Positions 16,365 to 24,212 of a stretch of 64,000 bases of DNA are shown here, one piece after another. This DNA is from Brevibacterium gallinarum (GTDB taxonomy: Bacteria; Actinomycetota; Actinomycetes; Actinomycetales; Brevibacteriaceae). Under the pieces are notes generated by a model. It ran no database searches, was not told the origin of the DNA, and saw only the letters and a list, made by a program, of their open reading frames with translations. Location of the stretch: assembly GCF_014836885.1 (NCBI RefSeq), contig NZ_JACSPY010000010.1, positions 35,188-99,187 on the forward strand. Direction: 5' to 3'. The stretch's first letter is position 1. Every line of letters starts with the position of its first letter. The translations under genes and the position numbers were made by a program.

Positions 16365-18059
16365 ATGGCTCGCACCTCTTCGATCGTCCTCGCCGGACTG
16401 CTCGCTGGCGCCCTCACGCTCACCGGCTGCAGCCGTGCCGAAACTGACGGTCCCCAAGAGCAGAGCAGCCCTGTGGCCGCTGAGACCCCGGCGGCGAACG
16501 CACCGACGACGAGTGCGCAGCCCGACGCCCGGCCTGCCGACTTCACCGACGAGGCTGCGGGCATCGTCGCCGAGATGGACGACACGGCGCTGGCCGGGGC
16601 GGTCATCATGGGCTCCTATGACGGCACCGATGCCGCAGCCGGGGCCCAGCTCATCCGTGATCACCAGCTCGCCGGCGTCATCGTCATGCCCTACAACCTT
16701 CCGCAGGACGTCGACCGGCAGACGGTCGCGAGTATGACCGAGCAGTTCCGCACCGCTGCCGGTGAGCGCGGTTGGCAGACGATGATCGGCGTCGACCAGG
16801 AGGGCGGTCCGGTCACCCGTGCCGGCAGCGCGGCCGTCGAACTGCCGCCGCTCATGGCCCACGGTGCGGCTGACGATCCGGCGCTGACCAGCCAGATCAC
16901 CGCGCTGCAGGGCCGTGACCTCATCGAACTCGGCTTCACCACCGACTTCGCCCCCATCGCCGACGTCACCGTCGGCAAGGACGACCCCGCCATCAGCGTG
17001 CGGTCTGCCGGTGATGACCCGCAGCGGGTCTCGTCCGTGGTCGAGGCCGCGGTCACCGGTTATGACGAGGCGGGGATCATCTCCTCGCTCAAGCACTTCC
17101 CCGGCCATGGGGCGCTGACCGAGGACTCCCACGAGACGCTGCCGGTGTCACAGAAGTCCCTCGGCGAGCTCGCCGACCGCGACTTCGTGCCGTTCGCCGA
17201 TGCCGCTGAGGCCGGTGTCGCGACCTCGATGATGGTCGGCCACATCGCACTGCCCGATGATGAGACGCTGCCGGCCTCGCTCAACCCGAAGGCCTACCAG
17301 GCGCTGCGTGAGGACGTCGGATTCGAGGGCCTCATCGTCACCGACGCCCTGAATATGGGTGCGGTCACGGCCGGCAGCCCCGGCCAGGAGACCGTCAGGG
17401 CGCTTGCCGCCGGAGCGGATCTCGCGCTCCTGCCCCCGGACAGCGCTGCTGCCGCCGAGGCGGTGCGCACCGCGCTTTCAGACGGCACCTTGAAGCGCGA
17501 GGACCTGAAGGAGTCCGCCACCCGGGTGGTGGCCGCCCAGCTGTGGCAGACCGCGGTGGCCGGCCAGACCGGTGCTGACCAGACCGCTGCTGACGAGAGC
17601 GGTGAGGATTCCGGGCCGGGCGAGGATGAACAGCGCCAGCAGCTCGCCGATGCCGCACTGACCGTCATGGCAGGCGAATGCCGGTTCGCTGATCCTGTTG
17701 ACGAGGTCTCGGTCACCGGCTCCGATCTGGGCGTCAAAGCCTTCACCGAGGCCGCGGAGGACGCCGGGCTGAAGGTCACCGACAGCGCTGAGACCACGGT
17801 CGCGCTGGTGCCGGGTCCGCTGCTGGGATCCGAGACCGTCAAGCAGGCCGCGGAGCGGAACTCGACGACGGCCGATGTCGCCGTGGCCCTGTCTGGGCCG
17901 TGGGAGCTGGAGGGCTTCGACTCCGGCACCCAGCTGGCGATCTACGACGACTGGCAGCCGGGCATGACAGCCGTCGCCCGCTATCTGTCAGGTGACCTTG
18001 CGGCCACCGGCTCCCTGCCGGTGCAGATCGAGGGAGCTGACCCGCCGGACTGCAGCTGA
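16365..18059 (+). CDS. Glycoside hydrolase family 3 lipoprotein (beta-N-acetylhexosaminidase/NagZ-like)
   Basis: The 564-residue protein starts with a lipoprotein signal (lipobox LTGC, Cys22), so it is exported and anchored outside the membrane. The GH3 TIM barrel spans about residues 60-390: GVDQEGGPVTRA, FTTDFAPIADV, SLKHFPGHGALTEDSHETLP and IVTDALNMGAV. The KHFPGHG / DSH pair is the signature of NagZ-type N-acetylglucosaminidases, where the His and Asp act as acid/base dyad. A second domain of about 150 residues follows, separated by an acidic, Gln-rich linker. The likely role is turnover of cell-wall GlcNAc linkages. The start is fixed by the signal peptide and by the -10 box 6 bases upstream. 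Confidence 0.88.
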   Translation: MARTSSIVLAGLLAGALTLTGCSRAETDGPQEQSSPVAAETPAANAPTTSAQPDARPADFTDEAAGIVAEMDDTALAGAVIMGSYDGTDAAAGAQLIRDHQLAGVIVMPYNLPQDVDRQTVASMTEQFRTAAGERGWQTMIGVDQEGGPVTRAGSAAVELPPLMAHGAADDPALTSQITALQGRDLIELGFTTDFAPIADVTVGKDDPAISVRSAGDDPQRVSSVVEAAVTGYDEAGIISSLKHFPGHGALTEDSHETLPVSQKSLGELADRDFVPFADAAEAGVATSMMVGHIALPDDETLPASLNPKAYQALREDVGFEGLIVTDALNMGAVTAGSPGQETVRALAAGADLALLPPDSAAAAEAVRTALSDGTLKREDLKESATRVVAAQLWQTAVAGQTGADQTAADESGEDSGPGEDEQRQQLADAALTVMAGECRFADPVDEVSVTGSDLGVKAFTEAAEDAGLKVTDSAETTVALVPGPLLGSETVKQAAERNSTTADVAVALSGPWELEGFDSGTQLAIYDDWQPGMTAVARYLSGDLAATGSLPVQIEGADPPDCS

Positions 18060-18061
18060 GT

Positions 18062-18082
18062 GCACCGGCGCCCGCACGGTGC
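18062..18082 (+). terminator. Hairpin after the GH3 gene
   Basis: GCACCG and CGGTGC pair around a 9-base loop starting 2 bases after the stop codon. There is no T-run, which is common for GC-rich Actinobacteria. Confidence 0.4.
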
Positions 18083-18112
18083 GCTGATGGCGGTGCTGAC
18101 CTGCACGAACCG

Positions 18113-18141
18113 TTGAGACACCGGGTGCCGGAGAGTACAGT
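18113..18141 (+). promoter_or_regulatory. Promoter TTGAGA-N17-TACAGT before the small membrane protein
   Basis: The -35 (18113-18118) and -10 (18136-18141) hexamers are spaced by 17 bases. The predicted leader is about 65 bases and contains a short hairpin (ATCTGCC ... GGGCAGA, near 18157-18176). Confidence 0.6.
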
Positions 18142-18212
18142 GGAGCCAACCCTCAGGATCTGCCTGATCTGGGCAGACGAGCCCCGAACCCGCGAACGGA
18201 CGTGACGGCATC

Positions 18213-18599
18213 ATGGCAGCCCCGCACCACCCGGCCGACCGGCAGCACACCGACTGGCAGCCCACCGGGAAGCGGCCCACCGTTAAGGACCGCACCGGGA
18301 AAGGGCACACCGGGAAAGAGAGGGGCCGCATCGCCCGGTTCTTCACTCAGCGACCGCGTCGCACATCCGATTTCGTCCTCATCTGGGCCGTCTTGACCGC
18401 CGTGTCGTTCGCGATCACCGGCATCTACGCATGGATGGCGCCGGACACCATGGCCTACCTGCAGGATTACGGCTTCCTCGCCGTCTTCGGCTCCGTCGTC
18501 TTAGCCGGAGTCCTCTACGCCTTCTCCCGCGATGCGCAGAAGGAGAACGCTGTGCGCCGCCAGCGCCAGACCCGCCGACCGGATGACAGCCCACAGTGA
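18213..18599 (+). CDS. Small two-helix membrane protein, unknown function
   Basis: The 128-residue protein has a basic, Gly/Lys/Thr-rich N-terminus (residues 1-50, with TGKGHTGKERG repeats). Two hydrophobic segments follow: about 55-73 (FVLIWAVLTAVSFAITGIY) and 84-102 (YGFLAVFGSVVLAGVLYAF). It ends with a basic tail. This suggests a hairpin in the membrane with both ends cytoplasmic. It has its own promoter and a GTGA overlap with mug, so the two are co-translated. I do not recognise a family. Confidence 0.7.
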   Translation: MAAPHHPADRQHTDWQPTGKRPTVKDRTGKGHTGKERGRIARFFTQRPRRTSDFVLIWAVLTAVSFAITGIYAWMAPDTMAYLQDYGFLAVFGSVVLAGVLYAFSRDAQKENAVRRQRQTRRPDDSPQ

Positions 18600-19267
18600 G
18601 CCTGCCAGACCCGCAGGCGACGCAGCAGGCGTCCTCGTCACGGCGCCCGTCACCGCTGGGCGGCCGCAAGCCGACGAAGGACGACCTGCCGGCCTTCGCC
18701 ACTGACAACCCGGACTCGATCGACGACGTGCTGCCCGGTCCCGGCGACCCGCCGCTGCGGCTGCTCATCATCGGCATCAACCCCGGCCTGTGGACGGCAG
18801 CGGTCAACGCTCCCTTCGTCCGGCCGGGAAACAGGTTCTGGCCCTCCCTGCACCGGGCAGGCCTGACCGATCACCTCATCGACGCCTCACGCGGACTGGC
18901 CGTGGCCGACGAACGCCACCTCATCACCCGCGGCATCGGAATCACGAACATCGTCGGCCGGGCCACCGCCCGCGCCGATGAGCTCAAGCCAGGCGAACTG
19001 CGCGACGGCGCAGCCGCACTCGTTACCCGTATCCAGACGCTGCGCCCGCAGGCGGCAGGGATCGCCGGGATCACCGCATTCCGCACCGCATTCCGGCAGT
19101 CGAAAGCCGTGCTCGGCCGGCAGGACACCGCCCTCATCGACGGCTGGCCGGCAGACACGCAGCTGTGGGTTCTCCCGCAGCCCAGCGGCCTCAACGCGCA
19201 TGAGAACATCGACACGCTCGCAGACAAATGGCGAGACGTATGGGCGGCAACCGCACCACAGGGCTGA
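18596..19267 (+). CDS. mug: G/U mismatch-specific DNA glycosylase
   Basis: Mug/TDG-type glycosylases remove uracil or ethenocytosine from G mispairs in base excision repair. The 223-residue protein has the active-site motif GINPGLWTAAVNAPF, where the Asn activates water, followed by RPGNRFWPSLHRAGL. The insertion-loop motif is QPSGLNAH, in place of the more common NPSG. About 45 polar N-terminal residues precede the domain. It starts at GTG 18596, overlapping the upstream gene by four bases. Its stop codon lies inside the first unit of a 14-bp tandem repeat. Confidence 0.87.
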   Translation: MSLPDPQATQQASSSRRPSPLGGRKPTKDDLPAFATDNPDSIDDVLPGPGDPPLRLLIIGINPGLWTAAVNAPFVRPGNRFWPSLHRAGLTDHLIDASRGLAVADERHLITRGIGITNIVGRATARADELKPGELRDGAAALVTRIQTLRPQAAGIAGITAFRTAFRQSKAVLGRQDTALIDGWPADTQLWVLPQPSGLNAHENIDTLADKWRDVWAATAPQG

Positions 19268-19301
19268 ACCCGCAGGATTGAACCCACAGGGCTGAACCGA
19301 G
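19260..19301 (+). repeat. 14-bp tandem repeat, three copies, spanning the mug stop codon
   Basis: Units at 19260-19273, 19274-19287 and 19288-19301 have the form AGGGCTGAACCCGC. Each carries a TGA. The array fills half of the gap to the convergent sulfurtransferase gene. Confidence 0.85.
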
Positions 19302-19340
19302 TATCAGCGGGCTGAAACCGTCCCAGCTATTCGACGACGT

Positions 19341-20243
19341 TCAGCTGTCGACGGGCTTCTCGAACCCGGTGGCGGCCGGCCGGTGGGCATCCGATGACCA
19401 GCCCGACCAGCTCGGTGCGTAGAGCACCGAGTCGATGCCCAGCGTCGCCAGCGCCAGCGCATTGTGACACGCCGTCACACCCGAACCGCAGTACACGCCC
19501 ACCGGCGCCTGACCGCCCTCACCGCCGCCGTTGCCGGCCTCGACATCGATGCCGAGGGCGGCGAAGCGCTGCTTGAGCCCGTCGGCTTCGAGGAACATCC
19601 CATCGGAGAGGTTCCCGGGCGCAGGTGCCGAAAGGGCACCAGGGATGTGCCCGGCACGTGCGTCCATCGGCTCGGACTCACCGGCGTAGCGCTCAGGCGC
19701 ACGAGCGTCGATGACCGTGCCCGTGTCCGCCAGCTGTGCGATCCCATCGGCATCGGTGACCGGCAGCTGACCGGGCCTGATCTCGAAAGCCGACGCCGAC
19801 ACCTCGGCGGCGGCGCTCTCAGCAGACCCGGCCTCGACCTCGTGTTCGGCCTGCGTCCAGGCGGCATAGCCGCCGTCGAGCAGTCGCACATTGCCGACAC
19901 CGGCCCAGCGCAGCAGCCACCAGGCGCGGGCGGCGCCGAGGCCCGGGCCGGCGTCGTAGACGACGACCGGGGTGGCGGCCTCGATCCCCCACGCACGGAC
20001 GGTCTGCTCGAACCGGTTCGGGCTCGGCAGCGGGTGGCGGCCCTCGCGGGCGTCATCGCTGGGCCCGGCCAGATCGTCATCGAGGGAGACGTAGAGCGCA
20101 CCGGGGATGTGACCGGCGGCGAACGCGCCGGAGCCGTCAGGCTGCTGCAGGCTCCAGCGGACATCGAGCAGCACCGGCGGCGAGGCGGACATGCGCTCAG
20201 CAGCAAGCTGGTCAACGGTGATGAGGTGGTCGGCGCGGGACAT
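19341..20243 (-). CDS. Two-domain sulfurtransferase (rhodanese / mercaptopyruvate type)
   Basis: The 300-residue protein has two rhodanese domains. The N-terminal one (VLLDVRWSLQQPDGSG; HIPGALYVSLDDDLAGP) is non-catalytic. The C-terminal one bears the catalytic Cys252 in the loop CGSGVTACHN. A CGSGVTA loop is characteristic of SseA-like thiosulfate or 3-mercaptopyruvate sulfurtransferases. It is cytoplasmic and probably supplies sulfane sulfur or detoxifies cyanide or mercaptopyruvate. The ATG at 20243 has GAGAGGAA upstream. It stands alone, with a 15-bp tandem repeat just upstream. Confidence 0.9.
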   Translation of the reverse strand: MSRADHLITVDQLAAERMSASPPVLLDVRWSLQQPDGSGAFAAGHIPGALYVSLDDDLAGPSDDAREGRHPLPSPNRFEQTVRAWGIEAATPVVVYDAGPGLGAARAWWLLRWAGVGNVRLLDGGYAAWTQAEHEVEAGSAESAAAEVSASAFEIRPGQLPVTDADGIAQLADTGTVIDARAPERYAGESEPMDARAGHIPGALSAPAPGNLSDGMFLEADGLKQRFAALGIDVEAGNGGGEGGQAPVGVYCGSGVTACHNALALATLGIDSVLYAPSWSGWSSDAHRPAATGFEKPVDS

Positions 20244-20272
20244 CGGATTCCTCTCGCTGGGGGTACAGAACT

Positions 20273-20316
20273 GGTCAGGGGACGGGCGATCAGGGGACGG
20301 GGGATCAGGGACGGGT
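20273..20316 (-). repeat. 15-bp tandem repeat, about three copies, upstream of the sulfurtransferase
   Basis: Units GGTCAGGGGACGGGC, GATCAGGGGACGGGG and GATCAGGGACGGGT run at 20273-20316 on the plus strand. They lie in the region where the promoter of the minus-strand sulfurtransferase should be. Confidence 0.8.
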
Positions 20317-20360
20317 GATGGGGAGCGCTGGACGCAGGGGGGCTCGGTGCGGCGGGCAGG

Positions 20361-21593
20361 TCACGGCTCGGCCGCCGCACCCAGCTCGACGTCATCGGCC
20401 AGCAGCACCGCATGCTGCTCACCGATCCGGGTGAAGAACAGAGTGGCGGACTGACCGCCCTTGGGCAGCTTGAGCTGGCGCCGCACCTGGTCGGGTGCGA
20501 TATCAGCACCGCGCTTCTTGATGACGACCCGGCTGATGCCGCGTTCGACGAGCGCCCGGCGCAGCGGCTTGATGCCAGCCGGCAGCACATCGGCGATCCG
20601 CCAGGCCCGCACCGCCCGAGCGGCAGCTCCAGCCGGCAGGGCGTCCCCGGTCAGATACGCGATCGGAGGGGAGATGCGCCGCACATCCAGCGGCGCGCAG
20701 AGCGCTCGCACGAGACCGGCGCGCACGATCGCGCCATCGGGTTCGAAGAGGTACGCACCGAGCTCGCCGATGCCCTCCTCATCGTCTGCCGGCACCTCGG
20801 ATTCGTGGACGGCCAGGGTTCCGCCGTCGCGCATGACGAGGGCGCTGCGGCCCGGCCGCTGGCACACCGCACCGTGATACAGCGCCACCTCGACCACATC
20901 ACCGTCATGCGAGACCCACTGCGCCTCCCAGCCGTGAGGAACCAGGCCATGATCCAGCGCCGGCCCGAGCTTGATCCCGGCACCTGCCACCTCGGCGGCG
21001 GCCTTGAACGCCCACGACAGCGACGGCGAGAACGCCTCGGGATCGCTCAGGCGAGAGGCGCCGCTGGCCTTGCCCGAGGCGGTGTCGCGCCGGGCCGGGT
21101 CGAGCCAGAGCGCATCGGCGCGGGAGAGATCGTAGTCCTCGGCGCGGGCGTGGGAGACAGTGACGGTGTCGAGGTGCCGCAGGTTGAACGCCGCGATCGC
21201 CGCAGTCACCTCATCGGCATCGACAGCCTCAACGCTGGCGCCGAGACCAGCGAAGGCCAGCGCATCGGCGCCGATCCCGCAGCCCAGGTCGGCGATGACC
21301 TGCGCGCCCGCGGCGGTCATCCGGGCGGCATGATGGGCCGCGACCGGCAGACGGGTCGCCTGCTCCAGGCCAGGGCGGGTGAAGAGCATATCGGCTGCGA
21401 ATGGCCCGAACTTCGCCTCCGCCTCCTGCCTCAGCTCGGCCTGGGCGAGCACCGCCGTCGCGGCCTCAGCGCTGAGCCCCTGCCTGCGCAGCCGCTCAGC
21501 GAGGGCGAGCTCACCGGCACGCGAGTACTCCAACTCATCGAGCAGGCGGTACACCTCGGGGTCGAGCACGGCGGCCAGCGTCTGCGGATCCAT
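20361..21593 (-). CDS. Class I SAM-dependent methyltransferase with THUMP-like C-terminus
   Basis: The 410-residue protein has an N-terminal helical part (LLDELEYSRAGELALAERLR) and then a Rossmann methyltransferase fold with the SAM-binding loop IADLGCGIGADALAFAGLGA. A catalytic-type DALWLDPARRD follows at the position of NPPY motifs. The last 90 residues (PAGIKPLRRALVERGISRVV; LKLPKGGQSATLFFTRIGEQ) match the THUMP-like tail of an actinobacterial methyltransferase family thought to act on RNA. The target is unknown. ATG 21593 is preferred over GTG 21602, which overlaps the only purine-rich site. It diverges from rsmA by about 70 bp. Confidence 0.8.
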   Translation of the reverse strand: MDPQTLAAVLDPEVYRLLDELEYSRAGELALAERLRRQGLSAEAATAVLAQAELRQEAEAKFGPFAADMLFTRPGLEQATRLPVAAHHAARMTAAGAQVIADLGCGIGADALAFAGLGASVEAVDADEVTAAIAAFNLRHLDTVTVSHARAEDYDLSRADALWLDPARRDTASGKASGASRLSDPEAFSPSLSWAFKAAAEVAGAGIKLGPALDHGLVPHGWEAQWVSHDGDVVEVALYHGAVCQRPGRSALVMRDGGTLAVHESEVPADDEEGIGELGAYLFEPDGAIVRAGLVRALCAPLDVRRISPPIAYLTGDALPAGAAARAVRAWRIADVLPAGIKPLRRALVERGISRVVIKKRGADIAPDQVRRQLKLPKGGQSATLFFTRIGEQHAVLLADDVELGAAAEP

Positions 21594-21629
21594 AGCTGCC
21601 ACCCTATCGGGTGCCTGCAGACGTTGTGG

Positions 21630-21657
21630 TGGACAGCGCCACTGAGTCGTTTAGGGT
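21630..21657 (+). promoter_or_regulatory. Promoter TGGACA-N16-TAGGGT, leaderless, for rsmA
   Basis: The -35-like TGGACA (21630-21635) and -10 TAGGGT (21652-21657) are 16 bases apart. The -10 ends 7 bases before the GTG start at 21665. Confidence 0.55.
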
Positions 21658-21664
21658 AAGAACC

Positions 21665-22615
21665 GTGACGAACCTCCTCAGTGCCCGCGACATCAGGGCA
21701 CTCGCCGCCGAGATCGGCCTGCGCCCCACCAAGCAGCGCGGGCAGAACTTCGTCATCGACCCCAATACGGTGCGCATGATCGTCTCCGCTGCCGAACTGG
21801 ACGAGAACTGCCGGGTCGTCGAGATCGGCCCCGGACTCGGCTCACTGACCCTCGCGCTGCTCGAAGCCGGCCACGCCGTCACCGCCGTCGAAGTCGACCC
21901 GGTGCTTGCCGCCCGGCTGCCGGCCACGATCGAGACCCACCACGGCGCCGATGCCGCCTTCGCCCTCGTCACCGCTGACGCCCTGCACGTCACCGACCTG
22001 CCCGATGCCGCCGGGAGCGCGGCACCCGGCCCGCTGGCGCTCGTAGCGAACCTGCCCTACAACGTCGCCGTGCCGGTGCTGCTGCACTTCCTCGCCGCCT
22101 TCCCCACCATCGACACGGTCCTCGTCATGGTCCAGGCCGAAGTCGCCGACCGGCTCGCCGCCGGCCCCGGCTCGCGCACCTACGGGGTGCCCAGCGCCAA
22201 AGCCCAGTGGTACGGCACCGTCACCCGGGCCGGCACCATCGGCAAGAACGTCTTCTGGCCGGCCCCCAACATCGACTCCGGGCTCGTGCGCATCACCCGC
22301 CACGCACACCCCTACACCGCTGAGAAGCAGGCGGTGTTCTCCTGCATCGACGCCGCCTTCGCCCAGCGCCGCAAGACCCTGCGCTCAGCCCTGTCCGGCT
22401 GGGCCGGCTCGCCCGCCCGCGCCGAGCAGATCCTCACCGCAGCCGGCGTCGACCCGCGGGCACGTGGGGAGACGCTGACGATCACCGACTTCATCGCCAT
22501 CGCCGAGGCGGCGGAGACGACCAGCGTCCAGGCGCCCACCGCCTCGGGCGCGGCTCCCACGGCCTCAGGAACAGCGCCCACCGCCTCGGGAATGGGGGAG
22601 GAGGACCGGGCATGA
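21665..22615 (+). CDS. rsmA: 16S rRNA (adenine1518-N6/adenine1519-N6)-dimethyltransferase
   Basis: RsmA (KsgA) dimethylates two adenines in the 3' hairpin of 16S rRNA late in 30S assembly. The 316-residue protein has the N-terminal [10 protein letters not shown], the SAM loop [18 protein letters not shown] and the catalytic motif [12 protein letters not shown] 21665 is chosen over the longer frame because the sequence [19 protein letters not shown] is the usual N-terminus and a -10 box lies 7 bases upstream. The C-terminus carries three seven-residue repeats (APTASGA type) from a 21-bp tandem repeat, beyond the family end. It overlaps ispE by ATGA, a common pairing in Actinobacteria. Confidence 0.95.
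   Translation: MTNLLSARDIRALAAEIGLRPTKQRGQNFVIDPNTVRMIVSAAELDENCRVVEIGPGLGSLTLALLEAGHAVTAVEVDPVLAARLPATIETHHGADAAFALVTADALHVTDLPDAAGSAAPGPLALVANLPYNVAVPVLLHFLAAFPTIDTVLVMVQAEVADRLAAGPGSRTYGVPSAKAQWYGTVTRAGTIGKNVFWPAPNIDSGLVRITRHAHPYTAEKQAVFSCIDAAFAQRRKTLRSALSGWAGSPARAEQILTAAGVDPRARGETLTITDFIAIAEAAETTSVQAPTASGAAPTASGTAPTASGMGEEDRA
22535..22597 (+). repeat. 21-bp tandem repeat, three copies, at the 3' end of rsmA
   Basis: Units at 22535-22555, 22556-22576 and 22577-22597 have the form CCCACCGCCTCGGGxxxGGxx. The first and third contain exact dispersed-motif copies (22537 and 22579). They encode PTASGxA. Confidence 0.9.
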
Positions 22616-23550
22616 ACGCAGAAGTCGCCCAGCTCGGCGCCCGCTCGGTCACCGCGCGTGCCTACGGCAAGATCAACGTCTTCCTCTCCGTCGGCCCGCA
22701 GCGCGCCGACGGCTACCACGACCTCGTCAGCGTCTTCCAGACCCTCGACCTGGCCGAGACGATCACCCTGTCACCGGCGGCCGAGACCGCGGTGACACTC
22801 ACCGGCCCCCGGGCGGACACGACCGTCCCACTCGATGACCGCAACCTCGCCGTCCAAGCCGTCGCGGCACTGTCCGAGGCGACTGAGACGCACATCCCGG
22901 TCGCCATCACGATCGACAAACAGGTCCCGGTCGCCGGCGGGATGGGCGGCGGGTCAGCCGACGCGGCTGCGGCACTGGTCGCCTATGCCGAACTCATCGG
23001 CTGCGATGACGCTGACCTGCTCACCCGGATCGCCGCCGAACTCGGCGCCGACGTGCCGTTCGCGCTCACCGGCGGCACCGCGATCGGCACCGGCCGCGGC
23101 GACGAACTCGTGCCCGTCGCCGGGTCCGGTGCATTCCACTGGGTGCTCGCCACCTCGGTGGCGTCCCTGTCCACACCCGAGGTGTACCGCACCCTCGATG
23201 AGCTGCGCCGCGAGACCTCGACAGCGACCGATGACACGCTGCGCGACCCCGATGACGTCGTCACCGCGCTGACCGCAGGTGACCCGCACGCTCTGGCCGG
23301 GGTGCTACACAACGACATGACCGACGCGGCGATCGAACTGCTGCCCGGCATCGCCGAAGTCATGGAATCCGGGCGGCAGGCAGGGGCCCTGGCTGCGCTC
23401 GTGTCCGGATCAGGACCGACGGTCGGGTTCCTCGTCGCCGACCCGACCCATGCCCTCGACCTCACCGTGCTGCTCGAAGCCACCCGCGGAGTCCGCGACG
23501 TGGTGCGCACCACCGCACCGGCCGGCGGCGCCCACCTGGTGACCGGCTGA
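22612..23550 (+). CDS. ispE: 4-diphosphocytidyl-2-C-methyl-D-erythritol kinase
   Basis: IspE phosphorylates CDP-ME in the non-mevalonate (MEP) isoprenoid pathway. The 312-residue GHMP kinase opens with [17 protein letters not shown], where the Lys near residue 19 binds substrate. It has [15 protein letters not shown], the ATP loop [17 protein letters not shown] and the C-terminal [11 protein letters not shown]. The start overlaps the rsmA stop by four bases. No paralogue is nearby, and length is normal. Confidence 0.95.
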   Translation: MNAEVAQLGARSVTARAYGKINVFLSVGPQRADGYHDLVSVFQTLDLAETITLSPAAETAVTLTGPRADTTVPLDDRNLAVQAVAALSEATETHIPVAITIDKQVPVAGGMGGGSADAAAALVAYAELIGCDDADLLTRIAAELGADVPFALTGGTAIGTGRGDELVPVAGSGAFHWVLATSVASLSTPEVYRTLDELRRETSTATDDTLRDPDDVVTALTAGDPHALAGVLHNDMTDAAIELLPGIAEVMESGRQAGALAALVSGSGPTVGFLVADPTHALDLTVLLEATRGVRDVVRTTAPAGGAHLVTG

Positions 23551-23636
23551 GCACTCGGCGGCGACTGGGCGTTCGCCCGCCCGCCAGCGACTGGCTGGCT
23601 GCGCGCCCGCGACTGAGCGCCTGCCTGCAGCTGAGA

Positions 23637-23654
23637 ATCAACCGTTCGGTTGAT
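23637..23654. promoter_or_regulatory. Palindrome ATCAACCG-TT-CGGTTGAT, candidate operator
   Basis: Two 8-base arms are separated by 2 bases. The right arm overlaps a possible -35 (TTGATG, 23650-23655), which is spaced 17 bases from a weak CACGAT -10. The site lies about 100 bp before the DUF2871-MFS pair, so a dimeric repressor could control drug or metabolite export from here. Confidence 0.4.
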
Positions 23655-23756
23655 GCCGGGTTCGACCTCCCGCACGATCCCAACTGCCGGGGATCCTGGT
23701 GAGATGGAATCGACGCCTCCTGCACCTGCACCAGGCTCTCCAGAGAAGGGATACCC

Positions 23757-24212
23757 ATGACCGCACTGTTCAGGGCCGCAACCGCCTACCTCATCCTCGG
23801 GCTCGCCGCCGGCCTGTACTACCGCGAATTCACCAAAGCCAACGACTTCCCCGCCGGCGAGTTCACCCAGCTCTCGGCCACGCACACCCATCTGCTGGCG
23901 CTCGGCTTCATGATGTTCCTCATCTTCCTCGCCCTCGAGAAGGTCTTCGCGCTCTCCGGCAGCCCGAAGCTGTTCACCTGGTTCCTCTGGCTCTACAACG
24001 CCGGCGTGCTCACCACCGTGGCGATGATGGTCTGGCACGGCAGCCTCACCGTCCTCGGCCGGGAATCCAACGCCATGATCGCCGGCATCGCAGGCCTCGG
24101 CCACATCCTCATCACTGCTGGCCTCATCATCTTCATCATCGCCCTGCGCCGGGCCATCACCACACCGCCCACCGCCGCGTCTGCTGAATCCCGGACGGCC
24201 GTGAGCGCCTGA
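23757..24212 (+). CDS. DUF2871 family membrane protein
   Basis: The 151-residue protein has four hydrophobic segments, at roughly 5-20, 45-62, 78-96 and 110-133. A histidine-containing THTHLLALGFMMFLIFLALE segment resembles the heme-ligand layout of cytochrome-oxidase-like membrane proteins. The sequence matches what I know as DUF2871; function is unknown. GAGAAGGG ends 6 bases before ATG 23757. The stop overlaps the MFS start by one base (TGATG), so the two are probably co-expressed. Confidence 0.75.
   Translation: MTALFRAATAYLILGLAAGLYYREFTKANDFPAGEFTQLSATHTHLLALGFMMFLIFLALEKVFALSGSPKLFTWFLWLYNAGVLTTVAMMVWHGSLTVLGRESNAMIAGIAGLGHILITAGLIIFIIALRRAITTPPTAASAESRTAVSA

Noticed and set aside
14332..16737. 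801-codon plus-strand open frame across NUDIX, the tandem repeat and the GCS2 ligase
   Set aside because: It runs in wrong frames over three recognised genes and is Arg/Pro-rich noise.
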